Shown here: positions 16,830 to 25,300 of the stretch, in pieces | Layout: the number at the start of each line of letters is the position of its first letter | Numbering within the stretch: position 1 is the stretch's first letter | Source of the DNA: Pseudomonadales bacterium | GTDB lineage: Bacteria; Pseudomonadota; Gammaproteobacteria; Pseudomonadales; Azotimanducaceae | Direction: 5' to 3' | NCBI GenBank assembly: GCA_022825925.1 | Contig: JAJDVW010000022.1 | Coordinates: 287,514 to 351,513 of the forward strand | DNA: 64,000 nucleotides | The notes under the pieces: model-generated | The model's database searches: none | Seen by the model: only the letters and a program-made list of their open reading frames with translations | Told to the model about the DNA's origin: nothing | Made by a program: the position numbers and the translations under genes

Positions 16830-18488
16830 TCATGGCCGCGGCTCCGGGGACTCGGTTTGCCCCGGGTCCAGTGGTCGCCGGACGCCGGTGACGCCGGCGA
16901 ATGCCGGAGCCCGGGGTCTGATCCGTATCTCGCGCAGAATCGGATCGATGTACCGCCCCACTCGCACGCCCGTGAGCTTGTCCGCGTCGTAGATCACGAG
17001 GTCGTCGATCTGGAGGTACACCAGCGTGAGGACCTCCTTCACGACCACGTTGAAGTACTCCTCGTAGTTCCGCGCCCGGAGGTCCTCGTCGAGGCTGCGG
17101 ATGGCTTCCGCCGCCAGCCGTTCGAGCCGCGGGTCCTCGTAGCCGAAGGGGTTGAAGCCGGCCGTGACGGACCAGATCGCGGGGTGGCGGCTGTCCGGGT
17201 CGAAGTTCGGGTAGCCGATGGTGTTCACCGGGTAGTCCCGGCTCCGCGCGATCGCGGCGATGCTGCCCGTCTCGATCACCTTGATGCGCATGTCGATACC
17301 GACGCGCCGAAGGTAGGCCTGCACGGCTTCGTACTGGGGGATGCTGCCGGCCGTCACGGGCACGGTGAACGTGAAGGTGTCGATGCCCGCCTCGTCGAGC
17401 AGGGCGCGGGCGCGGGCGGGATCGTAGGAAAAGAACGACTCGAGTGCCGGGTCGTGGCCCAGGTTCCAGGACGCCATCGGCTGCGAGGTGGGCCGCGCGT
17501 ACCCGAAGTACACGGAATCGGCGATGGCCTGGCGGTCGACGGCGAAACCGAGCGCCTGCCGCACCCTCGGGTCGCCCATTTCCGGCACCAGGTCCCCGGC
17601 GCGGTCCAGGATCGTGAACCCGAACCAGCGGTTCGGCCGCTTCGTGACGCCCAGTCCGAGATCACGCGCCGGCTGGGCCTCCGTCGGCCCCACGATGGCG
17701 AGATCGATCTGGCCGGAGATCATGGCGTTCAGGCGTGCGCGGTCGTTGAGGAGTTCGTGGACGTCGACCGCCGGCGCGTCGCGGAAGGCGGGATTCCAGT
17801 GGTCCGGGTTCGGTACGAAGTGGAGGACTTCGCCGAGGGTCGAGCGGCCGTGGTCGTACAGCCAGGGGCCGGTGCCCACGGGGTTGAGGTCGAGGTCGGG
17901 GTTGTCGAACGCCGCCGGGCTCACCATCAGTCCGGGCGACAGACCGAGGTTGTAGAGCAGGGTGGGGTCCGGGTAGTGCAGGTGGAGCCGGAGCGTGTAC
18001 TCGTCCCGGACCTCCGCGGCATACATGGACGCCACCGTGTTGATGCGCGGCCCCTCGAGTTCCATCAGGCGGTCGATGTTGGCCTTCGCGACGTGGGCGT
18101 CGAACCGTTCGCCGTCGATGAAGCGGACGCCTCGCCGCAACGTGAGGTCGACGGTGTTGTCGTCCGGCCAGGTCCACGACGTGGCCAGCGCCGGGTGCGG
18201 CTCGAAGGGGCTCTCTAGGTTGAGGTGCGTCAGGCCGTCGTAGACGAGCGTCAGGTAGCTCGAGAACTGCGGCCCCGTGTCCGCGAGGTGCGGGTCGAAG
18301 GTCACCATGGGGTTGGGCGTTCCGAAGCGTACCGTCTGTTCGGTCGCGGCGACGGGCAGCCCGGGCCCTGCCAGTTCGTTGCGGTCGCTCGAGCAGGCTG
18401 CCAGCCAAAGGCCAAGGAACAGCAGCAACAACCGGGCAGGCGGCCGCGCGGGTCCCTTCCGGGATGCGTCGAGGGTGGCGACGGGCAC
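16830..18488 (-). CDS. Peptide ABC transporter substrate-binding lipoprotein
   Basis: A 552-residue family 5 solute-binding protein. The GTG at 18488 gives a lipoprotein signal peptide (RLLLLFLGLWLAAC, lipobox LAAC) and lies 14 bases after the sulfatase gene. Family features are PMVTFDPHLADTG, LRRGVRFIDGERFDAH, PVGTGPWLYDH and RQALGFAVDRQAIADSV. It heads the importer operon (binding protein, DppB, DppC-D fusion, DppF). It is closely related to the binding protein at 20570-22120. Its last residues, RAPAFAGVTG onward, appear to be encoded by a palindromic repeat that has extended the C-terminus. Confidence 0.88.
   Translation of the reverse strand: MPVATLDASRKGPARPPARLLLLFLGLWLAACSSDRNELAGPGLPVAATEQTVRFGTPNPMVTFDPHLADTGPQFSSYLTLVYDGLTHLNLESPFEPHPALATSWTWPDDNTVDLTLRRGVRFIDGERFDAHVAKANIDRLMELEGPRINTVASMYAAEVRDEYTLRLHLHYPDPTLLYNLGLSPGLMVSPAAFDNPDLDLNPVGTGPWLYDHGRSTLGEVLHFVPNPDHWNPAFRDAPAVDVHELLNDRARLNAMISGQIDLAIVGPTEAQPARDLGLGVTKRPNRWFGFTILDRAGDLVPEMGDPRVRQALGFAVDRQAIADSVYFGYARPTSQPMASWNLGHDPALESFFSYDPARARALLDEAGIDTFTFTVPVTAGSIPQYEAVQAYLRRVGIDMRIKVIETGSIAAIARSRDYPVNTIGYPNFDPDSRHPAIWSVTAGFNPFGYEDPRLERLAAEAIRSLDEDLRARNYEEYFNVVVKEVLTLVYLQIDDLVIYDADKLTGVRVGRYIDPILREIRIRPRAPAFAGVTGVRRPLDPGQTESPEPRP
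16868..16915. repeat. Palindromic 'PAFAGVTG-type' repeat at the 3' end of the binding-protein gene
   Basis: The DNA has CCGGC (16894-16898), loop GAAT and GCCGG (16903-16907), inside a longer run of GCCGG/CCGGC words. On the coding strand it reads PAFAGVTG, the sort of peptide produced when the common proteobacterial palindromic repeats that encode PAFAGMT-like strings are translated. It lies after the end of the conserved domain, so it is probably an inserted intergenic repeat now read as coding sequence. Confidence 0.5.
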
Positions 18489-18502
18489 CGCGTGGCAACC
18501 GG

Positions 18503-20047
18503 CTAGAAGATCAGTTGCACCGTTTCGCCGTCGGCCTCGACGAGCGTCGACCGGACGGCGGGCAGGATCGCCGGGGCCTCGGGCAGCGTCCCGACCCATT
18601 CTGCGTGGTGCGCGGAGAGCCTCTCGACCACGTCCGGATGTTCGGCGGCGAGGTTGACGGTCTCGCCGGGGTCCGCGTCGAGGTCGTACAGCATCGTCAC
18701 GTGCCCGAGGGGGGCATCGGTCGGCCAGCCTTCCTCCGGAGGCGTCAGGCGGCCGGTCTCGTCGAGGTCGTCGATCGTGAAGTCCGTCTTCCGGTAGCGG
18801 ATGAGCTTCCAGCGCGCGTCGCGGATCGCCATGCTGGGACCGGAGCGCCAGTAGAGATGCTCGTGGGGCCGGCCGTCGGCGTCGCCGCGGAGGTACGGCA
18901 GCAGGTCGACGCTGTCCTCGGTGGTCGCCGCGGCCCCCGCGGCGCCCGTGAACGTCGCGAGCAGATCGAGCGAGATGACTGGTTCGCCGTAGACCAGTCC
19001 GGCCGGCAGCCCGTTCGGCCAGCTCAGGATAAAGGGGATGCGGATGCCGCCCTCGTGGTGGTAGCGCTTGAAGCCCGCGTGCGGGGCGTTCGAGCACGCG
19101 TGGCCGATGTAGCCCGCGCAGCCGTTGTCCGAGAGGAATGCGATCAGGGTGTTCTCGTACTGGCCGATCTCGTGCAGCTTCGCGACGATGCGTGCGACGC
19201 TCTCGTCGAGGGAGGCGATCATCGCGGAGTAGACGCGGGTGGCGGGGTCCTCGATGTGGCGGTACGGCTCGAGATAACGCTCCGTCGCCTGCAGCGGCGT
19301 GTGCGGGGTCGTATGGCTGAGGTAGAGGAAGAACGGTTCGTCGGCGTGCCGGTCGATGAAGGCGACCGCCTCCTCGGTGAAGACGTCCGTCAGGTACTCG
19401 TCCACCTCGACGCTTTCGAACCCGCGGTACACCGCCGCATACTCGGGACGCTCGGTGAGCGGGGGACCGATGCTCTCCACGCCCGGGGTGCGCGAGTCGA
19501 TGAAGATGCTGCCGCCGGCCAGGACGCCGAAGTACTCGTCGAAGCCGCGGCCCATGGGGTGGTGCTCGGGCTCGTAGCCGAGATGCCACTTGCCGACCAT
19601 GCCCGTGGCGTAACCCAGGTCCTTCAGGGCGTCGGCGAAGGTCCGCTCGGCGGTGCTCATGCCGTTGTGGATGTCGCGTCCCGCGGGGTTGAACTCCCAG
19701 CCGTGACGCGCCTGGTAGCGCCCCGTCAGCAGGCCGGCGCGGGACGGGCTGCACACGGGGTGGGAGACGTAGCCCTCCGCCGCGCGCACCCCGGCGGCGG
19801 CGAGGGCGTCGATGTTCGGGGTGGAGATGACCTGACCGCCGTAGGCTCCGATGTCCCCGATGCCGAGGTCGTCGGCGAAGACGAAGACGATGTTGGGGGC
19901 TCGTTCGGCCGGTGCGGCGGCCTCGGGTTCCGGTGCGGGTTCCGGCGCGGCGGGGGGCTGTTCGCAGCCCGCCAGGGAGAGCCCGGCCGCGACCGTTGCG
20001 GTCAGCCAAAGGTACGGGAGACGCGAGCGGCGACGGGGCGCGGTCAT
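18503..20047 (-). CDS. Sulfatase family lipoprotein (arylsulfatase-like)
   Basis: A 514-residue alkaline-phosphatase-superfamily sulfatase. The ATG at 20047 yields a clean lipoprotein signal (RRRSRLPYLWL to LSLAGC); an ATG at 20089 in the same frame would add 14 residues in front of it and is less likely. Catalytic features are FVFADDLG (D59, D60 metal ligands), CSPSRAGLLTGRY (C99-x-P-x-R, where Cys is converted to formylglycine), GMVGKWHLGY and FLSDNGC. It would desulfate an organic ester or sulfated glycan outside the cytoplasm. It is 14 bases from the peptide-binding protein gene and is probably co-transcribed with it. No sulfatase-maturing enzyme gene is in the window. Confidence 0.88.
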   Translation of the reverse strand: MTAPRRRSRLPYLWLTATVAAGLSLAGCEQPPAAPEPAPEPEAAAPAERAPNIVFVFADDLGIGDIGAYGGQVISTPNIDALAAAGVRAAEGYVSHPVCSPSRAGLLTGRYQARHGWEFNPAGRDIHNGMSTAERTFADALKDLGYATGMVGKWHLGYEPEHHPMGRGFDEYFGVLAGGSIFIDSRTPGVESIGPPLTERPEYAAVYRGFESVEVDEYLTDVFTEEAVAFIDRHADEPFFLYLSHTTPHTPLQATERYLEPYRHIEDPATRVYSAMIASLDESVARIVAKLHEIGQYENTLIAFLSDNGCAGYIGHACSNAPHAGFKRYHHEGGIRIPFILSWPNGLPAGLVYGEPVISLDLLATFTGAAGAAATTEDSVDLLPYLRGDADGRPHEHLYWRSGPSMAIRDARWKLIRYRKTDFTIDDLDETGRLTPPEEGWPTDAPLGHVTMLYDLDADPGETVNLAAEHPDVVERLSAHHAEWVGTLPEAPAILPAVRSTLVEADGETVQLIF

Positions 20048-20118
20048 GCCAGGAAACCCCACGGCGTGGACGGCAGCCAAGCGTATCATGCGCCTCTCAC
20101 GCGGCAGGGAGACGGCAC

Positions 20119-20550
20119 ATGGCGGAGATCCACGACCACGCGGACGAGCACAGCGACGACATCGTCGCCGCGCCCGGTCCCGAGCAGGAGGCGCTCGCGG
20201 CGCTGAACGGCTACATGGACGCCTGGAACCGGCGGGACATCGATGGCATGGACGCGGCCTTCCATTTCCCGCACGTGCGCATCGCCAGCGGCAGCATCAT
20301 CCACCTGGAGTCGCCGGCTTCCCGGCTACCCGACTTCTTCGAGAAGTTCATCGCCGCGACCGGCTGGCACTACAGCCTGTGGGACTACCGCCGCGCCGTC
20401 CAGAGCACGGACGACAAGGTGCACTTCGCGGTGCAGTTCAGCCGCTACCGGGCGGACGCCAGCGTGATCGGCGCCTACCCGTCGATGTGGATCGTCGCGA
20501 AGATCGACGGCCGGTGGGGGGTACAGGCGCGTTCGAGCTTCGCGCCGTAG
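20119..20550 (+). CDS. NTF2-like (SnoaL-type) small protein
   Basis: A 143-residue protein with the cone-shaped NTF2-like pattern: a first helix ALAALNGYMDAWNRRDIDGM followed by beta strands FHFPHVRIASGSI, HFAVQFSRYRADASVIG and WIVAKIDGRWGVQARSSF. The ATG at 20119 has a good AGGGAGA site. Members include isomerases, dehydratases and binding proteins, and no catalytic set identifies which. It is divergent from the sulfatase gene, with a 71-base shared promoter gap, and convergent with the second binding-protein gene. Confidence 0.7.
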   Translation: MAEIHDHADEHSDDIVAAPGPEQEALAALNGYMDAWNRRDIDGMDAAFHFPHVRIASGSIIHLESPASRLPDFFEKFIAATGWHYSLWDYRRAVQSTDDKVHFAVQFSRYRADASVIGAYPSMWIVAKIDGRWGVQARSSFAP

Positions 20551-20569
20551 GCGACCCGGACATGGCGCG

Positions 20570-22120
20570 CTACGGGTCCCGCAGCCGCACCTCCCACAGC
20601 ATGTACCGGTCCACCCGCACGTCCCTGAGCTTGTCCGCATCGTACGCGACGAGCGAATCCACGTGCAGGAGGACGAGCGAGAGCACTTCCCTGACCACGA
20701 TGTTGAAGTACTCCCGGTAGTTCCGCGCCCTGAGGTCTTCGTCCAGGCTGCGCCGCGCTTCCCGGCCCAGTTCCTCGAGCCGGGGATGCTCGTACCGGAA
20801 GGGGTTGAATCCGGCGGTGGCGGACCAGATGGCCTGGTGGCGGCTGTCCGGGTCGAAGTTGGGGTAGCCGATGGTATTCACGGGGTACCGGCGCGTGCGC
20901 CCGAGCGCCTCGATGGTGCCGGGCTCGATCACCTGGATCCGCATGTCGATCCCGACCCGGCGCAAATGGGCCTGCACGGCCTCGTACGCGGCCGTGGTGT
21001 CCGGCAGCACGGGCACGGTGAAGGAGAACCCCGCGGCGCCCGCTTCCGCGAGCAGCGCCCGCGCGCGCTCGGGGTCGTAGGAGAAGAACCCGTCGAGGGC
21101 CGGATCGTGGCCGAGGCCCGTCAGCATCGGTTGCGATGCCGGCCGGGCGTACCCGAAGAACACGGTGTCGGCGATGGTCTGGCGGTCGATCGCGAATCCG
21201 AGCGCCTGGCGCACCCGGGGGTCGCCGAGTTCGGGCACCAGTTCGCCGGCGCGGTCGAGGATCGTCAACCCGCGCCACCCGGTGGGGAATGACGCGACCT
21301 CGAAGCCCGCGGCCCGCGCCGGTCCGGCGTCGGACGGCCCGATGTCCGCCAGGTCGATCTCGCCGGACAGCAATGCGTTCAGGCGGGCGCGGTTGTTGAC
21401 CAGTTCGTGGATCGCGAGATGCGGGGCGTCGCGGAAGGCGGGATCGAAATAGTCCGGGTTCGGCACGAAGCGGTGGACCTGGCCGATCGCGGAGTTGTCG
21501 CGATCGTAGCGCCACGGACCGGTGCCGACCGGGTCGAGGTCCAGGTCGGGGTTGTCGAACGCCGCCGGGCTCACCATCAGTCCCGGCGACATCCCGAGGT
21601 TGTATAGCAGGGTCGGGTCGGGGGCGTTCAGGTGCAGCCGCAGCGTGAAGTCGTCCACGGCCTCTGCGGTGTCTATCGACGCTACCGTGTTGATGCGCGG
21701 TCCCTGCAGGCGCAGGAGCCGTTCGATGTTGGCCTTCGCGGCGTGGGCATCGAACCGCACGCCGTCGATGAACCGTACGTCGCGACGCAGCTCGAACTCG
21801 ACGGTGGTGGGCTCCGGCCACGTCCAGGAGACGGCGAGGCCCGGGTAGGGCTTGGAGTAGTCCGCCGTGTTCATGCGCGTCAGCCCGTCGTAGACGGGGA
21901 CCAGGTACGTGGTGAAGGGCGCGCCGGTGTCCGCGAGGTGCGGGTCGAAGGTGACGAGCGGGGTGGCCGTGCCGTAACGGACGGTGCGATCCGTGGCGAC
22001 GGTGGGCGCGGAGCCACGGGATTCTTCCACCGGCGGCGAGCATGCCGGCAGCCCGACCGCGATAGACGCGGCGACCGCCGAGGTCAGTGTGGCACGGAAC
22101 CGCGGGCCGACCGTCAGCAT
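20570..22120 (-). CDS. Peptide ABC transporter substrate-binding lipoprotein, paralogue
   Basis: A 516-residue family 5 solute-binding protein with a signal peptide ending in GLPAC. It is closely similar to the binding protein at 16830-18488 throughout: PLVTFDPHLADTG, RFIDGVRFDAHAAKANIERL, DPVGTGPW, RQALGFAIDRQTIADTV and YPNFDPDSRH are shared with small changes, and stretches of DNA such as the region around 21550-21590 match that around 17900-17940. It has no permease or ATPase genes of its own here, so it may supply the importer at 12787-16747 with another ligand. Confidence 0.87.
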   Translation of the reverse strand: MLTVGPRFRATLTSAVAASIAVGLPACSPPVEESRGSAPTVATDRTVRYGTATPLVTFDPHLADTGAPFTTYLVPVYDGLTRMNTADYSKPYPGLAVSWTWPEPTTVEFELRRDVRFIDGVRFDAHAAKANIERLLRLQGPRINTVASIDTAEAVDDFTLRLHLNAPDPTLLYNLGMSPGLMVSPAAFDNPDLDLDPVGTGPWRYDRDNSAIGQVHRFVPNPDYFDPAFRDAPHLAIHELVNNRARLNALLSGEIDLADIGPSDAGPARAAGFEVASFPTGWRGLTILDRAGELVPELGDPRVRQALGFAIDRQTIADTVFFGYARPASQPMLTGLGHDPALDGFFSYDPERARALLAEAGAAGFSFTVPVLPDTTAAYEAVQAHLRRVGIDMRIQVIEPGTIEALGRTRRYPVNTIGYPNFDPDSRHQAIWSATAGFNPFRYEHPRLEELGREARRSLDEDLRARNYREYFNIVVREVLSLVLLHVDSLVAYDADKLRDVRVDRYMLWEVRLRDP

Positions 22121-22154
22121 CGAGGCGAAGGCCCCCGTTGCGCAACCGCCGCGT

Positions 22155-22973
22155 TCAGGCGTCGAAGAACGCCAGCGAGCGCGCCTCGATGCTCTCGCGC
22201 GGCGGCGCGTCGTCCGGGCTGGTGGGGTCGTCGAAGGCCGAGTGCGCGGTGAACCGGGTGCGGCCGTCCTGCATCGAGTCGTAGCACTTCAGCAGCATCG
22301 CCTCGTCCGCGCGCATCTCCGGGACGTAGAACCAGCGGTGCCCGGGGCTGTGCAGGAAGGCGTAGATCTCGCCCGTGCGGTCGGGATAGACAAGGTCGAG
22401 CGGGACCAGGTCCCCGGCGGCGATGGTGTCGCCGCTGCAGACCGCCAGCGGCGCCCCCCGAACGGGACCCGAGATCGGCTTCCAGACGTTGATGACGGCG
22501 AACCGCCGCGTCAGCAGGTCCTCCGCCTCGTCGGGCACGAGGTCGTGGACGCGCTGGGGGCCGGAATCGTGGGTGTAGTCGTTGTGGACGAACCGGACCG
22601 GGGGGTGTACGTCCGGGGAGTGCCGTTCCGGGTCGTCGGAACGCACGTTGTGGTCGAACACCAGCACGCGGACGGCGCCCGTGGCCGTCCGCACGAGGCG
22701 CTCCACCTCGGGGTAGTAGACGGAGCGGACCTCTGCGGCGTCGTGGAAGTCCCGCACCCGGGACTCGTGGCCCACGAGGCGGACGCCTTCGCGGTCGAGG
22801 GACAGGGTGTCGGCGACGACGCGCGCGTCGAGGACGGACATGGTCCGCACCGCGTCGCCCGGGGTGCGCTCCGAGCGCTCCTCCGCCTTCCCGTCGTGGA
22901 GGAAGACGCCCGGCTTGCGGGACGGTTTCTCGATGTAGTGGAAGTCGGCTTCGACCTGTAGTCCGGCGTTCAT
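22155..22973 (-). CDS. CmcJ/NvfI-type Fe(II)/2-oxoglutarate-like oxidoreductase
   Basis: A 272-residue protein matching the CmcJ/AsaB-like oxygenase family, whose members hydroxylate, methoxylate or desaturate secondary metabolites. Visible motifs are VRFVHNDYT (His-x-Asp, proposed iron ligands), RRFAVINVWKPI, APLAVCSGDT, HRWFYVPEM (His) and the arginine-bearing RTRFTAHSAFDDP. Its ATG overlaps by four bases the stop of the NIPSNAP gene. No biosynthetic cluster is adjacent, so the substrate is open. Family assignment rests on motif recognition alone. Confidence 0.72.
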   Translation of the reverse strand: MNAGLQVEADFHYIEKPSRKPGVFLHDGKAEERSERTPGDAVRTMSVLDARVVADTLSLDREGVRLVGHESRVRDFHDAAEVRSVYYPEVERLVRTATGAVRVLVFDHNVRSDDPERHSPDVHPPVRFVHNDYTHDSGPQRVHDLVPDEAEDLLTRRFAVINVWKPISGPVRGAPLAVCSGDTIAAGDLVPLDLVYPDRTGEIYAFLHSPGHRWFYVPEMRADEAMLLKCYDSMQDGRTRFTAHSAFDDPTSPDDAPPRESIEARSLAFFDA

Positions 22974-23566
22974 CGGTTTCCTCGGACCACCAGCCGCGTG
23001 GCGTACGCGACCGTACCGTTGGTGAGCCCGTGACGCCGCTGGAAGTTCTCCCGCGCGGCCTGCGGTGGCTGCCGCGAGGCCTGCCACGAGCTCAGGCCGT
23101 CATACCAGGTCAGCAGCAGCATCCGTCCGTGCTCGGCGGACCGGTCGCGCTGGCGGAAGAGGCCCTGCGGCTCGGCCCGGTAGGCGTCGACGGTCTCGAA
23201 GCTCGTCCACGCTTCCGCGGAGAGGGCGGCGATTTCCTCGACGTCGCGGTGGGCGACCTCGAAGAAGCGGAAGACGTACAGGCCCTCGCGCGTGAGCGGA
23301 CGCGAGTCGGTCGGGCGCACGGTCGGCACGAGCGTCAGGGAGGCCACGCCCTCCACCGTGTCGAGGCCCGACACAGTCTCCACGGAGGCGGCCACCTCGG
23401 CATCGTCTCCCACGGTCACCGCGACGAGTTCGTTCGAGGCGATGCCGAACAGGCCGTGGAACGTGCCCCAGACGCGCTCCGCGGGAAGCGCCGAGACGAT
23501 GGCTTCGCGCAAGGGCGGCCAGTCGCGCTCCGGGCCACGGATGCGAAGGAAAGCGAAGGTGTCCAT
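22970..23566 (-). CDS. NIPSNAP-like ferredoxin-fold protein
   Basis: A protein of about 198 residues with two repeated alpha/beta halves: FAFLRIRGPERDWPPL to SLTLVPTVRPT, then LYVFRFFEVAHRDVEEIAAL to RMLLLTWYDGLSSWQ. This paired arrangement resembles NIPSNAP/dimeric alpha-beta barrel proteins. The ATG at 23566 has GGCGGGA six bases upstream; in-frame ATGs at 23572 and 23584 are alternatives. It is translationally coupled (ATGA) to the CmcJ-like oxygenase, so it may act on the same or an adjacent step. Its biochemical role is unknown. Confidence 0.65.
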   Translation of the reverse strand: MDTFAFLRIRGPERDWPPLREAIVSALPAERVWGTFHGLFGIASNELVAVTVGDDAEVAASVETVSGLDTVEGVASLTLVPTVRPTDSRPLTREGLYVFRFFEVAHRDVEEIAALSAEAWTSFETVDAYRAEPQGLFRQRDRSAEHGRMLLLTWYDGLSSWQASRQPPQAARENFQRRHGLTNGTVAYATRLVVRGNR

Positions 23567-23712
23567 GACCATTCCCGCCAGCATGCAAACCGCTGACGTT
23601 ACCAGAGCGGGCCGGTGCGAAACAGGCTTGAGGTGGCCCCGGGGACGCACGCGGAGGCGGCGGGGCCTGGAGGACCCCGTGATAAGCTGCCGCGTTTTTC
23701 GGGGAGGGATCG

Positions 23713-25263
23713 ATGAACGGCGCGGAGAGCCTGCTGCGGACGCTTGCGGCCCACGGGGTGGACGTGTGCTTTGCGAACCCTGGCACCTCCGAGATGCACC
23801 TCGTGCAGGCCATCGACGCCGTGGACGACACCCGGGGCGTGCTGTGCCTGTTCGAGGGCGTCTGCACGGGCGCCGCCGACGGCTATGCGCGCATGAACGG
23901 CGGCCCCGCGACGACCCTGCTGCACCTTGGCGCCGGGCTTGCCAACGGCGTGGCCAACCTCCACAACTGCCGCCGCGCGGACTCGCCGCTCATCAACATC
24001 GTCGGCGACCACGCCATTCACCACGTCGCCTACGACGCGCCGCTGACCTCGGACATCGAGAGCGTCGCGAAACCGGTCTCCGCCTGGATCCGCACGTCCC
24101 GGACGTCCGAGGGCCTCGCCCTCGACGCGGTGGACGCGGTGCGGGCGGCGCTGGCCCCGAACCCCATGCCGCGCGGCGGCATCGCCACGCTCATCGTGCC
24201 GGTGGACTGCGCCTGGGGAGAGGGGCGCGTGCGCGCCAAGGCTCCCGGTTTCGACGCGTCGGTCGCCAAGCCGACGGTCGACGACGCGGTGGTGGCGTCC
24301 ATCGCGCCGCGGATCGATTCCGACACGCTGCTCATGATCGACGGCAACGGGCTGACGGAAGCCGGCGTGCGCGCCGCCGGCCGGATCGCCGGCGCGACCG
24401 GCTGCCGGCTCTATACGCCCACGTTCCCCGCGCGGGTCGAGGCCGGACCGGACCTGCCCCTCGTCGAGCGGCTGCCGTATTTCCCCGAACACGTCATGCA
24501 GGTCTTCGCGTCGGTCCGGAGACTGGTCCTGGCCGGCTCGCAGGCCCCGGTCAGCTTCTTCGCCTACCAGAACCTGCCGAGCGACCTGGTGCCGGAGCAC
24601 TGCGAGACGGTTCGGCTCGCGCACCGGCACGAAGACGTCGAGGCGGCGTTGACCGCGGTCGCGGACGCGCTCGACGCGCCGGCGGGGCAGGAGGCCGGCG
24701 GCGGGCGGCCCGAGAAGCCGGGGGGCGCCCTGTCCGCCGGCAACATCGCCCAACTCATCGCGGCCGGCGCGCCCGAGAACAGCATCATGGCGACGGACTC
24801 CGGCGGCGGCGGTGCGGCGCACCCGGTGCTGCAGCGCTCTCTGCGGCACAGTTGGCTCAACCTGACCGGTGGCTCGATCGGCGACGGCGGCCCCATCGCG
24901 GTCGGCGCGGCCATCGCGTGCCCGGACCGCCAGGTGTTCGCGCTGCTCGGCGACGGCGGAGCGATGTACACGAACCAGTACCTGTGGACCGCGGCCCGCG
25001 AGGGACTGAACATCGTCTCGATCGTCTTCTCGAACCGTCAGTACAACATCCTCGAGGTCGAGTACCGGCGTCTCGGCATCAACGAGATCGGGCGCGACGC
25101 CGCGAGCCTCTTCGACCTGTCGAATCCGGACCTGGACTGGGTGGGCCTCGCGGCGGCGCAGGGCGTGCCGGGCGCCCGGGCCTCCACGTGCGAGGAGTTC
25201 GACGCGGCCCTCGGGCGGGCGCTCGCGAGCGACGGGCCGTACCTGATCGAGGCCGTCCTCTGA
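23713..25263 (+). CDS. Thiamine diphosphate enzyme, acetolactate synthase large-subunit-like
   Basis: A 516-residue ThDP-dependent enzyme. The N-terminal domain has PGTSEMHLV and the conserved glutamate of LCLFEGVCTGAADGYARM (E48), which activates the cofactor. The C-terminal domain has the ThDP/Mg motif LLGDGGAMYTNQYLW ending NRQYNIL. The central domain looks reduced and lacks an obvious FAD-binding signature, so it may be a decarboxylase such as a benzoylformate/acetolactate-like enzyme rather than true acetolactate synthase. A strong GGGGAGGG site precedes the ATG. The MFS transporter follows 37 bases later, suggesting uptake of its substrate or a relative. Confidence 0.85.
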   Translation: MNGAESLLRTLAAHGVDVCFANPGTSEMHLVQAIDAVDDTRGVLCLFEGVCTGAADGYARMNGGPATTLLHLGAGLANGVANLHNCRRADSPLINIVGDHAIHHVAYDAPLTSDIESVAKPVSAWIRTSRTSEGLALDAVDAVRAALAPNPMPRGGIATLIVPVDCAWGEGRVRAKAPGFDASVAKPTVDDAVVASIAPRIDSDTLLMIDGNGLTEAGVRAAGRIAGATGCRLYTPTFPARVEAGPDLPLVERLPYFPEHVMQVFASVRRLVLAGSQAPVSFFAYQNLPSDLVPEHCETVRLAHRHEDVEAALTAVADALDAPAGQEAGGGRPEKPGGALSAGNIAQLIAAGAPENSIMATDSGGGGAAHPVLQRSLRHSWLNLTGGSIGDGGPIAVGAAIACPDRQVFALLGDGGAMYTNQYLWTAAREGLNIVSIVFSNRQYNILEVEYRRLGINEIGRDAASLFDLSNPDLDWVGLAAAQGVPGARASTCEEFDAALGRALASDGPYLIEAVL

Positions 25264-25300
25264 TCCGGCCGCCGGAACGCCAGCCGAACGGGATACGTCC

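Noticed and set aside
18488..20009. Extension of the binding protein through the sulfatase region as one giant fusion
   Set aside because: The open frame continues by chance; upstream composition is shadow-like, and a lipoprotein signal peptide marks the true start.
23713..25263. Calling the ThDP enzyme IlvB (biosynthetic acetolactate synthase)
   Set aside because: No small subunit gene is adjacent and no FAD-binding signature was seen; only the broader enzyme family is claimed.
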